DNA of 64,000 nt from Alistipes sp. ZOR0009 (GTDB taxonomy: Bacteria; Bacteroidota; Bacteroidia; Bacteroidales; ZOR0009): positions 32,401 through 96,400 of the forward strand of contig NZ_JTLD01000050.1 of the NCBI RefSeq assembly GCF_000798815.1, written 5' to 3'. Positions 8,794 through 17,336 of this stretch are shown piece after piece. The notes beneath the pieces are model-generated. The model did not search any database and had not been told where the DNA came from. It was given only the letters and a program-made list of their open reading frames with translations. The translations under genes were made by a program, and so were the position numbers. Each line of letters opens with the position of its first letter. Positions within the stretch are counted from its first letter, which is position 1.

Positions 8794-10701
8794 TCATTTG
8801 TACAAAACTCTCATTTCAGTTCTGCGATTTTTCTTTCTAGTGTTTTCGCTAATGTTATCTGCTACAGGTTTTTCTGACCCATAACCGACAGGCTTTATTC
8901 TGTTGCTGTCTATTCCGTTGTCTACTAGATATTTTTTTACGGCAAGAGCTCGATATTCGCTCAGTTTTTTGTTGTAATCTTTCTTCCCAATATTGTCGGT
9001 ATGTCCTGATATTTCAATCCACATAGTTGGATTTTCTTGCATCAGGATTACAAGCCGATGTAACTCGACGAATGATTCTGGAAGAAGCTTATATTCATTA
9101 AAATTGAAGTAGACATTTTGCAGAATAGAGGATGCTCCAATTGCAATAGGAGTTAACTCTGCTGTAATTACATACGGATTTTGTATTGTTCGTATGGAAT
9201 CTAACTTAAAACTTTCAGAATAAAAAAGATACCCTGCTTTTACAATTTGCATTGCATAGCTTGAAAATGCAGGCAGAGAAGTAAAAAAAGTTCCATCTTC
9301 CTTCTTTGATAAGGTAATAAAATCATCGTTTCCAGTTGAAAGATTGCCTAAAATTATTTTTGCATCGAGGGGCTTTTTTGTTTTAGAATCCAGAACAACT
9401 CCTTTTATATATGAGGTTCTCATTGGTTTATGTTGTTCTGGCATTTCAAAAGTATAAATATCTAACCCATTATTATCGCTGCGGTTTGTTGCAAAGTAGG
9501 TGTTTTTGGTATCGGGTGATATGACAATTCCTTGCTCCTCCCCTTTTGTATTGATTGGAAAACCTATATTTTCAGGTTTACTCCACTCGTTTTCTTTAAG
9601 TTTTCTGCTAACGAAAATGTCTAATCCTCCCATTCCCCAGTGACCATCAGAAGAGAAATAAAGGCTTGAGCCATCAAAATGAATAAATGGCGCGACATCG
9701 TTTTTGGGCGTATTAATTGTGCTTCCTAAGTTTTTTACGCTACTCCATTCTCCTGTCTCATCATCTCTAATGGCCATATATAAATCATAACCACCATACC
9801 CTCCTGCTCTATTACTGGTAAAGTAGAGATATTTGCCATCTGGACTTATCGATGGTTGCTTATCTGAAGCATTTGTGTTTACCGGTGCTGGTAGTTTTTC
9901 AGGTTTACTCCATCCATTATTGGTGTTTTTTGAATAAAAAAGATGGCATGTTGTTGTACAGATGGTAAAATACATTCCTTTTCCATCAGCAGTTAGCGAC
10001 AGGGCACCTTCGTTTGCTGCTGTATTTATATTTCCTGGCATTTTGATTGCTGAACTCCATCCCTTATCTTCAAGTTGGTATGATACGTAAAAGTCTTCTT
10101 GGTAGCCTGTTAGGTTATTTTTAATGGGAGTATTACTCGTTTTGACGAATGTCTTTCCATCTCCAGTTACGCTAGGCCAGTAATCATCGTACTGAGTGTT
10201 AATTGAATCTCCGAGATTTATGGGATTAAAAGTAACAGGATGCTCTTGTAAATTTACAGCAAACTTAGCTCTTTCAATTAGGTCAGATACTTTTGATTGT
10301 TGGCTGGGATTTTTTTCTACAAAAAATTGGAAATATTTAATAGCATCAGCGTATTCCCCTTTTTTTAACTTAATTTCTCCTAATTTTGCGCTTAAGAAAG
10401 GGTAAAATAGAGGGTTGATCTTATAGGCCTTTTCCCCAAATTTAAGAGCATTATCGGCGTCTCCCTTTTCCATACATGCTTGCATTGCCAAAAGATATGG
10501 CTCAATAAATTGATTATCTGCGGTTAAAACTTCATCAATGGTATTAAAAAAGTCGATGTAATTGTGATGTTCAAAAAAAGTTAAGGCTGTTTCGTACAAT
10601 TTGATAGCCTTCTTATTTTTAGAAGTATACGTCTGTGCATCCAGTTGATTTGCAATAAGAAACATGCATCCGAATAAAAAAACTTTCTTTAGGTAACTCA
10701 T
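8794..10701 (-). CDS. TPR-PD40-OmpA outer-membrane-associated protein (PorE-like)
   Basis: A 635-residue envelope protein with an N-terminal signal (MSYLKKVFLFGCMFLIANQLDAQ). TPR helices cover about 25-150 and a six-bladed PD40/WD40-like propeller about 165-420, with repeated SPDGKYLYFTSNRAGG-type blades. A carboxypeptidase-regulatory-like domain follows at about 430-510, then an OmpA peptidoglycan-binding domain at about 525-635 containing ISGHTDNIG and an arginine-rich RKKNRRTEMRV end. This order is that of PorE of the type IX secretion system, but such proteins also occur outside T9SS, and no other por or gld gene lies nearby. Peptidoglycan anchoring through the OmpA domain is the safest role. 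Confidence 0.82.
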   Translation of the reverse strand: MSYLKKVFLFGCMFLIANQLDAQTYTSKNKKAIKLYETALTFFEHHNYIDFFNTIDEVLTADNQFIEPYLLAMQACMEKGDADNALKFGEKAYKINPLFYPFLSAKLGEIKLKKGEYADAIKYFQFFVEKNPSQQSKVSDLIERAKFAVNLQEHPVTFNPINLGDSINTQYDDYWPSVTGDGKTFVKTSNTPIKNNLTGYQEDFYVSYQLEDKGWSSAIKMPGNINTAANEGALSLTADGKGMYFTICTTTCHLFYSKNTNNGWSKPEKLPAPVNTNASDKQPSISPDGKYLYFTSNRAGGYGGYDLYMAIRDDETGEWSSVKNLGSTINTPKNDVAPFIHFDGSSLYFSSDGHWGMGGLDIFVSRKLKENEWSKPENIGFPINTKGEEQGIVISPDTKNTYFATNRSDNNGLDIYTFEMPEQHKPMRTSYIKGVVLDSKTKKPLDAKIILGNLSTGNDDFITLSKKEDGTFFTSLPAFSSYAMQIVKAGYLFYSESFKLDSIRTIQNPYVITAELTPIAIGASSILQNVYFNFNEYKLLPESFVELHRLVILMQENPTMWIEISGHTDNIGKKDYNKKLSEYRALAVKKYLVDNGIDSNRIKPVGYGSEKPVADNISENTRKKNRRTEMRVLYK

Positions 10702-10710
10702 GGTAAAAGA

Positions 10711-10743
10711 TTAAAAAAGACCTATCTCAGAAGGGATAGGTCT
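10711..10743 (-). terminator. terminator of the 5'-nucleotidase gene
   Basis: On the minus strand, AGACCTATC and GATAGGTCT form a 9-bp stem with an 8-base loop, followed by TTTTTTAA. It lies 32 bases after the nucleotidase stop codon. Confidence 0.85.
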
Positions 10744-10774
10744 AAGTTATAGAAAACGTGGTTTTCTACAAAGT

Positions 10775-12490
10775 CTATTTATTGAAAATTATCTTTCGAT
10801 CTACTGATTCTGCTTTTTGGCGCATATCTTCAGGTATAAACTTCCAGGAATTTAAAGGAGTGTGGTTTAGTTTTCCTGTTCTAATAATTTCATTCATTAT
10901 AAGATAGCGCAGGTCAAATTTGCTAACATAAACAATCCTTTTCGATATTTCCTCTTGTGGAATCTTGGCTCCAAAGGTCAAATGTCCTCCACCTCCGTTG
11001 CCTCTATAGCTGCTCATGGCAACAGTATAAGTGTTAGTTAACTCAAACGGCTGTCCGTTTGCTAAAGAAATGATGTTGATTCTACTTCCTGCATCCTTGG
11101 TTATATCTACCGTGTAAATTAAGCCTGCACCAGAGTCAAAATTGTAATATGGATTCTTAAAGTGCGTACTAGAGTTTAATAGAAGCATTCCATTGTTAGG
11201 GTCGTCCACTTTTTTAATCCACAGATTATAAGAGTATTCTAAAAAATCTTTAATTTCCTGCCCACTCATTTTGAGTCCATATAAAAGATTTTCGTATTTA
11301 TAAAGACGAAACATATCTCCAACGGTAATTGTACCTGCAGGGATTAATGCGTTGAACATAAGAGGGGAAGCCATGCTTATATCTGCCTTAGATTCTTTAA
11401 GGGCAGCTCTGTGAACAAGATCAACAAAGGACGAGCTCCCAAAATAGGCATCTTCAGCATTTATTGTTTCATCTAAAACACCAATTTCTTTAGAAGAATA
11501 GTCTTTGATTTTATTAAAATCAGAATTAAAAGCCGCCATAAAATCGGGATCAGGCTTAACGCTTTTGACATCAACAATCTCTCCTGAAAGTATTTTTTTA
11601 CTACCAGAGAAGTTGATGCTTAAAACGCCAACAGTTCGTGCAAATGCAGCAGGATTAAGCATCTGCACCGTATCTCCATAGCTATTTACTATTTTGCTAT
11701 TGTAAACTTCATGATCATGACCAAATAGAATAGCGTCGAATCCTTTTACCCGCTTTGCGACAATTGCAGCAGCATTTTCGTTTTTGTAAGTTTCTTCGTT
11801 CTGGTTGTTATAATTGAAATTTATGCCAGTATGGAATAAACCAATAATAGCATCGGGCTTCTCTTTTGTTTGGATGATGTTAATCCATTTTTTTGCGCTT
11901 TCTACCATATCTTCAAAAGTCATTCCGCTCCAGATATTTTCGGGGAGCCACGAAGGGATTGCTGGTGTAATTAAGCCTAAGACGGCAATTTTTTTCCCAG
12001 CAACTTTGAATACTTTATATGGCTCGAAATAAGGTTTTCCTGATGGCTTAACAGCATTGGCTGCTAACCAAGGAAAGTTGGATTCTGCTCTTACACGATC
12101 GTAAACGGGATGTCCTGGTTCTAAATCGTGATTTCCAACTGTTAATGCGCTATATCCCATATAGTTCATTACTCTAGACTGTAGATGCCTACTTAAGGTA
12201 TCTACAAAGTTGTAATAGTAAACAGTTGGCTGGCCTTGAAGCATGTCTCCATTGTCCAGAAGCAAATAGTTTTCCTTAGCGGCCTTTAAACTTTTTATAT
12301 AGGCATAAACTTGTGATAAGCTGCCTTCTTTGGGCTTTTGCTCAATGAAGTCATACGCAAATATTGCTCCATGAACATCAGTTGTAAAAACTACTCTTAC
12401 TTTGTTGATTTTGCTATTGGCAAATCCAGTTAAAGACAAGAGTAGTACAGTTGCTATTGACAATAGCTTTAATTGAAATGTTCTATTCAT
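10775..12490 (-). CDS. 5'-nucleotidase / 2',3'-cyclic phosphodiesterase family metallophosphatase
   Basis: A 571-residue periplasmic or surface calcineurin-like phosphoesterase (UshA/CpdB type) that dephosphorylates nucleotides. A signal peptide begins at the ATG at 12488-12490 (MNRTFQLKLLSIATVLLLSL); an upstream in-frame ATG adds a cysteine-rich leader and would overlap the -7 box. The metal-binding motifs run in order: FTTDVHG, DNGDMLQG, VGNHDLE, and FGHDHEVYN. The C-terminal substrate-binding domain is at about 360-540 and includes MSSYRGNGGGGH. It is monocistronic, with its own promoter and terminator. Confidence 0.9.
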   Translation of the reverse strand: MNRTFQLKLLSIATVLLLSLTGFANSKINKVRVVFTTDVHGAIFAYDFIEQKPKEGSLSQVYAYIKSLKAAKENYLLLDNGDMLQGQPTVYYYNFVDTLSRHLQSRVMNYMGYSALTVGNHDLEPGHPVYDRVRAESNFPWLAANAVKPSGKPYFEPYKVFKVAGKKIAVLGLITPAIPSWLPENIWSGMTFEDMVESAKKWINIIQTKEKPDAIIGLFHTGINFNYNNQNEETYKNENAAAIVAKRVKGFDAILFGHDHEVYNSKIVNSYGDTVQMLNPAAFARTVGVLSINFSGSKKILSGEIVDVKSVKPDPDFMAAFNSDFNKIKDYSSKEIGVLDETINAEDAYFGSSSFVDLVHRAALKESKADISMASPLMFNALIPAGTITVGDMFRLYKYENLLYGLKMSGQEIKDFLEYSYNLWIKKVDDPNNGMLLLNSSTHFKNPYYNFDSGAGLIYTVDITKDAGSRINIISLANGQPFELTNTYTVAMSSYRGNGGGGHLTFGAKIPQEEISKRIVYVSKFDLRYLIMNEIIRTGKLNHTPLNSWKFIPEDMRQKAESVDRKIIFNK

Positions 12491-12542
12491 AAAATGATTT
12501 TTTGTACGACAGCATTGAGTTTCAACTTTATGTTCGTATAGG

Positions 12543-12550
12543 CAAATATA
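12543..12550 (-). promoter_or_regulatory. 5'-nucleotidase -7 box
   Basis: Minus-strand TATATTTG is a perfect TAnnTTTG box. It would start transcription about 45 bases before the ATG at 12490, which supports that start over the upstream one. Confidence 0.55.
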
Positions 12551-12568
12551 ACATAAGGATTGTATTAA

Positions 12569-12602
12569 AAACAAAGGCTCTCAATTTCGAGAGCCTTTGT
12601 TT
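12569..12602 (-). terminator. terminator of the exporter operon
   Basis: A 14-bp perfect stem, AAACAAAGGCTCTC with GAGAGCCTTTGTTT and a 6-base loop, lies directly after the last ABC-2 permease gene on the minus strand. Confidence 0.88.
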
Positions 12603-12603
12603 C

Positions 12604-13836
12604 TTAGTTTGAATCTTTCGACTCATTATCAATTTCTTGTAATTCTAACTCTTTGTTGTTTTGTTTAATACGGTATCTTAGAATTAAATAAGCTACGGTA
12701 AAATAAAATACCATTAGTGATAAAAGCATAACGAATTCATGCGATACTTGTTTTAAACTAGCACCCATTGTATTGAGCCTCAAAAAGCCTTGAATGGCAG
12801 CTGTACTTGGAATTATTTTTGTAAAATATTGAAGTACAGTTGGCATTTCATTTATCGGCCATGACATGCCACTTAAAAATACGAACGGAATAGAAGTGAA
12901 AAACATGAAGACCAATGAGTGTTCTCTTTTCTTAATCATCGATGCGATGGCTACTCCTAAAAATCCAACTGACAATAAGTAGGGGATTATTAAAATAATG
13001 ATATCTATTGGATTTCCTTTTTGAGGGAATCCAAAAATCTTATATATAATAACAAGAGCAAAGAATACATTGAGAATGTGTAACAAGAAAAAAGCAGATA
13101 CCTTTCCTAGTAAAATGGGAATAGCACTTCTCGGATTTAGTGTGTTTTCTAGAAAATAATACTTCCTATTACGTTCTCTGTTGGTTCCTCCTAACATTCC
13201 GATACTTAATAGTAAAGTTTGTTGAAGTATTAGTATTAGAAGTCCTGGCATGGCATATGATGCATATCCTGCAGATGGATTAAAAAGGTAGTTTGTTTCA
13301 ACAGATAGCGGTTGACTTTGCGCTAATGCTTTATTCATATCCATTCCTTTCTGCATTAAGCGAGCAACTTCTATTTTAACTCCCATCGTAGTCCCAGCAG
13401 AAACTGCAGCAGATAGTACTTGTTTGTATATCATAAAGTACGTGGCATCTGCATATGCTTTTATGGATGTCTGTTCTCCTCGAAAAATTTTTCTTTCAAA
13501 ATCTTTGGGTATGATAATTATTCCATGTACGATGTCGTCATAAAATAAATTTTGCGCCTCTTTGAAATTGTAAATATGATAATCTACCTTAATTTGAGAG
13601 CTGGCATCAAGCATTTGAGTTAAAGTGCGGCTGCTTTTTGTTTCGCTCAAATCTACGACAGCAACAGGTATTTCTCTTACCACTTCCTTTGAATAGGCAA
13701 CAGAGTATATTACCGGATACATAATTGTTGCCCCAAAAAGAATTATCAAAACACCAGGATCTTTAACTATGTGCTTAAAATCAGTATAAAATGTATGAAT
13801 AAATACATCCAAGGATCTTTTAATAGATTTCAACAT
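12604..13836 (-). CDS. ABC-2 type transporter permease (second copy)
   Basis: A 410-residue membrane protein of the ABC-2 permease family (YhhJ/YbhR type). TM1 is at about 28-48, a large extracytoplasmic loop spans about 50-190, and five further TMs lie at about 195-395. PGLLILILQQTLLLSIGM and the family-typical FFTSIPFVFLSGMSWP are visible. A strong ribosome-binding site, GGGAGG, lies 8 bases before the ATG. It follows the first permease with a 1-base gap and forms a pair with it. The exported substrate is unknown; relatives export drugs or lipophilic compounds together with an HlyD adaptor. Confidence 0.88.
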   Translation of the reverse strand: MLKSIKRSLDVFIHTFYTDFKHIVKDPGVLIILFGATIMYPVIYSVAYSKEVVREIPVAVVDLSETKSSRTLTQMLDASSQIKVDYHIYNFKEAQNLFYDDIVHGIIIIPKDFERKIFRGEQTSIKAYADATYFMIYKQVLSAAVSAGTTMGVKIEVARLMQKGMDMNKALAQSQPLSVETNYLFNPSAGYASYAMPGLLILILQQTLLLSIGMLGGTNRERNRKYYFLENTLNPRSAIPILLGKVSAFFLLHILNVFFALVIIYKIFGFPQKGNPIDIIILIIPYLLSVGFLGVAIASMIKKREHSLVFMFFTSIPFVFLSGMSWPINEMPTVLQYFTKIIPSTAAIQGFLRLNTMGASLKQVSHEFVMLLSLMVFYFTVAYLILRYRIKQNNKELELQEIDNESKDSN

Positions 13837-13837
13837 G

Positions 13838-15034
13838 CTATATTCCTCCCCAATATTTTTGATACATCATAAACTTTTTCAGTCTGGGTAAAAAAGTAAG
13901 AGGTACAAGGATAAAGAAACCCATCATTCCAAGAGGAAAAAGTGCGGTATAAAGTGGTGCACCACGTAATCCTTGACTGATATAAATATCTAAATAGTGA
14001 GTAAATGGGAAAAATTGTCCGGCTACAACAAGTGCATGAGGCATTCCTACAAAAGGAAACGTTAATCCTGAGAATGTAAATGCGCATACCGCATATGCGC
14101 TTGAAATTGATAGCGCCATTCGAAGATTACTTGTCATATTTGCAATTAAGACGCCAATACCTTGATAGGAAAGAACAAAAAAGAGGTTTGAAAGCATAAG
14201 AACAATTCTACTTCCTCTTAGTGGTACCCCTATAAATCGGTAGAGCAAGGTGCTCATGAAAAGGCTTACAATGAAGAAGACTATCGAATAAGGTATAACT
14301 TTTCCTGTTATTGCACTGATAACATTAAAGCCAGAAGCCTTTAGCCATTCGCGGGCTGTTCCTTCCTTCATCTCTACATTTATAGCATAAACCGTAGCTG
14401 TTAAAATAAACATCTGCAGCATGATAGGAAGTAGTGCTGTAAGCAAATAGTAGGCGTAACTTCCAAAAGGATTATAAAGCATTCTCTTTTCGACCACTAT
14501 TGGCATAATCTGTTGAGCAGCAACATTTAAATCTTCTCCCTTTTTTGCCCTTGATTGCAGATCAACACCTGCATTTAAGGTTAGCAAAGCTGTTCTAATA
14601 TCTCGATCTAAAAGGCCTCCTTTTAAAATGTTAACATTACTAACAGATACGTATACTTTACTAGGGATACCTCGATAAAGATTATGTTCAAAATCTTTGG
14701 GTATAACTACTAGGGCATTACTTTTCCCTTCTAGAATAAGATTTTTTCCTTCTTCATAGCTTGTAACTCGATAGGCGACATCAACGGATTGGGTTGCTCC
14801 AATCATTCGTATTGCCTTACGAGACATGGATGTTCCATCCTGATCGTGAACAGCAATAGGTATTTTGTGGGGAACTCCCTTGTCGAATATTTCTGTAAAA
14901 AGGAAAAACGATGCTAGCGGAAATATTAGTAAAACAAATAGATATAGCGAGCTGCTAGATATTCGTTTTAATTCCCTACTTAGCACACACAAAATTCCTT
15001 CTCGCATCGAATGTTTAATTCTTTTGCGCATCAA
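13838..15034 (-). CDS. ABC-2 type transporter permease (first copy)
   Basis: A 398-residue ABC-2 permease, paralogous in layout to the following gene. TM1 is at about 30-50, a periplasmic loop spans about 55-205, and the remaining TMs occupy about 210-385. Both copies share the loop motif ALVVIPKDFEHNLYRG / GIIIIPKDFERKIFRG, which marks them as an ancient duplicate pair forming a heterodimeric pore. The gene lies 14 bases after the HlyD gene. No ATP-binding domain is fused to it. Confidence 0.88.
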   Translation of the reverse strand: MMRKRIKHSMREGILCVLSRELKRISSSSLYLFVLLIFPLASFFLFTEIFDKGVPHKIPIAVHDQDGTSMSRKAIRMIGATQSVDVAYRVTSYEEGKNLILEGKSNALVVIPKDFEHNLYRGIPSKVYVSVSNVNILKGGLLDRDIRTALLTLNAGVDLQSRAKKGEDLNVAAQQIMPIVVEKRMLYNPFGSYAYYLLTALLPIMLQMFILTATVYAINVEMKEGTAREWLKASGFNVISAITGKVIPYSIVFFIVSLFMSTLLYRFIGVPLRGSRIVLMLSNLFFVLSYQGIGVLIANMTSNLRMALSISSAYAVCAFTFSGLTFPFVGMPHALVVAGQFFPFTHYLDIYISQGLRGAPLYTALFPLGMMGFFILVPLTFLPRLKKFMMYQKYWGGI

Positions 15035-15048
15035 AATAGTTTAAGGTG

Positions 15049-16041
15049 TTAGTCCTCTATTTTATTCCAATCAACGAGAACGCTCATTCCTGGACGTAAT
15101 CCTAAGTTTTGTTGTACTGGTTTTGCCTTAACCTCAAATGTTTTGCGGTCAAAATCACCAGATGTTTTAGTTGCAGTCCATGTGGCATAGGCTCCCAAAA
15201 CAGCAATGTGACTAATTTTAAACTCAATTTCTTTATCGCCTAGGGCAGGAACTTTGCCTTTAAAAGATTTGCCCATTTTTATTTTAGAAAGAAAATCTTC
15301 GCGCAGGTTAAATGAAACCCATACATCTTTTAAATCTACAAGCGTAATAACGGGATAGCCAGTTCCAATAAGTTCTCCCTTCTCGGCAATAATAGATGAA
15401 ATTTCGCCATTGATTGGTGACATGAGATGGGTTTCGCTTAAGTAAGATGAAACTTCACTAACAGCACCAGTTGCTTGGTTTACTAGCGCTCCTGCTGCGG
15501 CTTTATCCTCATTTCTAGCTCCTTTTTTGGCCATATCATATACTGCTTTGGCCGCTTCTGCCGTATACTTTGCTGCTTTATATTGCGTTTCTACTTCATC
15601 GCGTTTTTGAGCAGCAACTACTCCTTTATTGAATAAATTTTGAATTCGTTTAAAACTTTTTTCTGCAAAATCAGCAGCCGCTTCTGCTTTTTGCCAAGTT
15701 GTATATGCTGCTTGTATCTCTTCGATTCTTGCTCCGTTATTAGCTTTCAGACGTTGAGCTTCTGCCGCTGCTTTAACAGCGTTTACTTGCGCAAATTTGG
15801 CTGTAACTTCTGGGCTACTTAAAGTATACAATAGCTGACCGACAGCTACTGCATCACCTTCTTTCACATAAAGGCTGTCGATGCGTCCTGGTAGTTTTGA
15901 AGCCACCTTAACCTGTGTCGCTTCTATTTCGCCTTGAATGATATATGGTTGCGGTTTTAGAATGTACCATCCAACCAATATTATAAGTGTAAGCAATCCA
16001 ATAGTGCCTACAGCAAGCATAAAAAACCTATTGTTTTTCAT
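15049..16041 (-). CDS. HlyD/EmrA-type membrane fusion protein
   Basis: A 330-residue periplasmic adaptor anchored by one N-terminal TM (about 8-26). The biotinyl-lipoyl-like half motifs appear at about 40-70 (VKVASKLPGRIDSLYVKEGD) and about 205-235 (MSPINGEISSIIAEKGELIG). Between them lies a long alpha-helical hairpin at about 75-200, rich in Ala, Glu and Lys. It bridges an inner-membrane transporter to an outer-membrane channel. It lies between the TetR gene and two ABC-2 permeases, so it should serve that exporter. No TolC-like gene is present in the cluster. Confidence 0.9.
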   Translation of the reverse strand: MKNNRFFMLAVGTIGLLTLIILVGWYILKPQPYIIQGEIEATQVKVASKLPGRIDSLYVKEGDAVAVGQLLYTLSSPEVTAKFAQVNAVKAAAEAQRLKANNGARIEEIQAAYTTWQKAEAAADFAEKSFKRIQNLFNKGVVAAQKRDEVETQYKAAKYTAEAAKAVYDMAKKGARNEDKAAAGALVNQATGAVSEVSSYLSETHLMSPINGEISSIIAEKGELIGTGYPVITLVDLKDVWVSFNLREDFLSKIKMGKSFKGKVPALGDKEIEFKISHIAVLGAYATWTATKTSGDFDRKTFEVKAKPVQQNLGLRPGMSVLVDWNKIED

Positions 16042-16065
16042 TTTTCGTTTACCCTTATTTTGTTT

Positions 16066-16647
16066 TTAATTAATTGCTTTAAAACACAAGTTGGCAACTC
16101 TACTAACAATGGCATCGTCAAATTCTCGATGTCCGAAATGATTTCTATATCGAGAATCAATGTATAGTAGTGATTGTCCTATGATTAAAACATACAAATC
16201 TTCCGATGTTATATGTTCGTTAATTTCGTTATTTTTTTTCCCTTTATCAAGTAATTTTTCAAAGGTTGTCTTTAGACGATTGGCAACTTCAATGTTTATC
16301 TCAAAGTTATAATCGTGAATAAGCATAAAAAGGAACTTGATTTGAACAGGAAATTCTTTGGCACGGTTCATTATGTACGCAACAAATTCATGTACGATCT
16401 CTTTTATGCTACTTTTAGTCTCGTACAGATAGTCAAAATAGTCGACAAGCGTTTCGACCTTATCTTTAAAAATGTCAGAAACAAGATCGTACTTGCTATT
16501 GTAGAAACGGTATAAGTAGCCATCTGCTACACCTGCCCTTTTGGCTATGAGTGATACGGATGCTGCGTTATAGCCGTGGCTTACTACCAGTTCGACGGTA
16601 GATTCTTTAATTCGTTCAAGCTTACTTGCATCAATGCTCTTTGCCAT
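16066..16647 (-). CDS. TetR/AcrR family transcriptional regulator
   Basis: A 193-residue TetR-type repressor. The helix-turn-helix at about 8-55 contains YNAASVSLIAKRAGVADGYLYRFY residues typical of the family (quoted here in part), and the remainder is the helical ligand-binding and dimer domain. It is the first gene of the exporter operon and lies 24 bases before hlyD. A near-palindromic site beginning 8 bases before its ATG is a good candidate operator, so it probably represses itself and the exporter until an inducing compound binds. The inducer is unknown. Confidence 0.92.
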   Translation of the reverse strand: MAKSIDASKLERIKESTVELVVSHGYNAASVSLIAKRAGVADGYLYRFYNSKYDLVSDIFKDKVETLVDYFDYLYETKSSIKEIVHEFVAYIMNRAKEFPVQIKFLFMLIHDYNFEINIEVANRLKTTFEKLLDKGKKNNEINEHITSEDLYVLIIGQSLLYIDSRYRNHFGHREFDDAIVSRVANLCFKAIN

Positions 16648-16654
16648 CTTTATA

Positions 16655-16672
16655 TGACTGAGTATTCATTCA
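16655..16672. promoter_or_regulatory. candidate TetR operator
   Basis: TGACTGA and TCATTCA flank a 4-base centre and are complementary at 6 of 7 positions. The form resembles known TetR-family operators of the TGAATGA-n-TCATTCA type. It lies between the -7 box and the regulator ATG, where binding would block transcription. Confidence 0.55.
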
Positions 16673-16681
16673 TTTAACATG

Positions 16682-16689
16682 CAAATATA
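16682..16689 (-). promoter_or_regulatory. exporter operon -7 box
   Basis: Minus-strand TATATTTG matches the Bacteroidetes -7 consensus. The expected transcription start falls next to the candidate operator. Confidence 0.5.
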
Positions 16690-16777
16690 ACCTGTTGCTA
16701 ATACAAGTATTTCTCATTAACTAAATTTAAACGGCCATTTGAGCATTATTGGTACACAGACTTTCTCAAATGGGCAA

Positions 16778-16814
16778 AAAAAGAGGCTACACTTCTAGTG
16801 TGTAGCCTCTTTTT
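16778..16814 (-). terminator. terminator of the V-ATPase operon
   Basis: A 15-bp perfect stem, AAAAAGAGGCTACAC with GTGTAGCCTCTTTTT and a 7-base loop, lies 13 bases after the subunit K stop on the minus strand, with a T run following. Confidence 0.92.
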
Positions 16815-16826
16815 GTTGCTTTTTTA

Positions 16827-17333
<507 letters not shown>

Positions 17334-17336
17334 TTA

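Noticed and set aside
13830..14087. An 85-residue reading frame on the minus strand across the junction of the two ABC-2 permease genes, suggesting a frameshift
   Set aside because: Both permeases are full length in their own frames, and the second has a good ribosome-binding site. The extra frame is a shadow.
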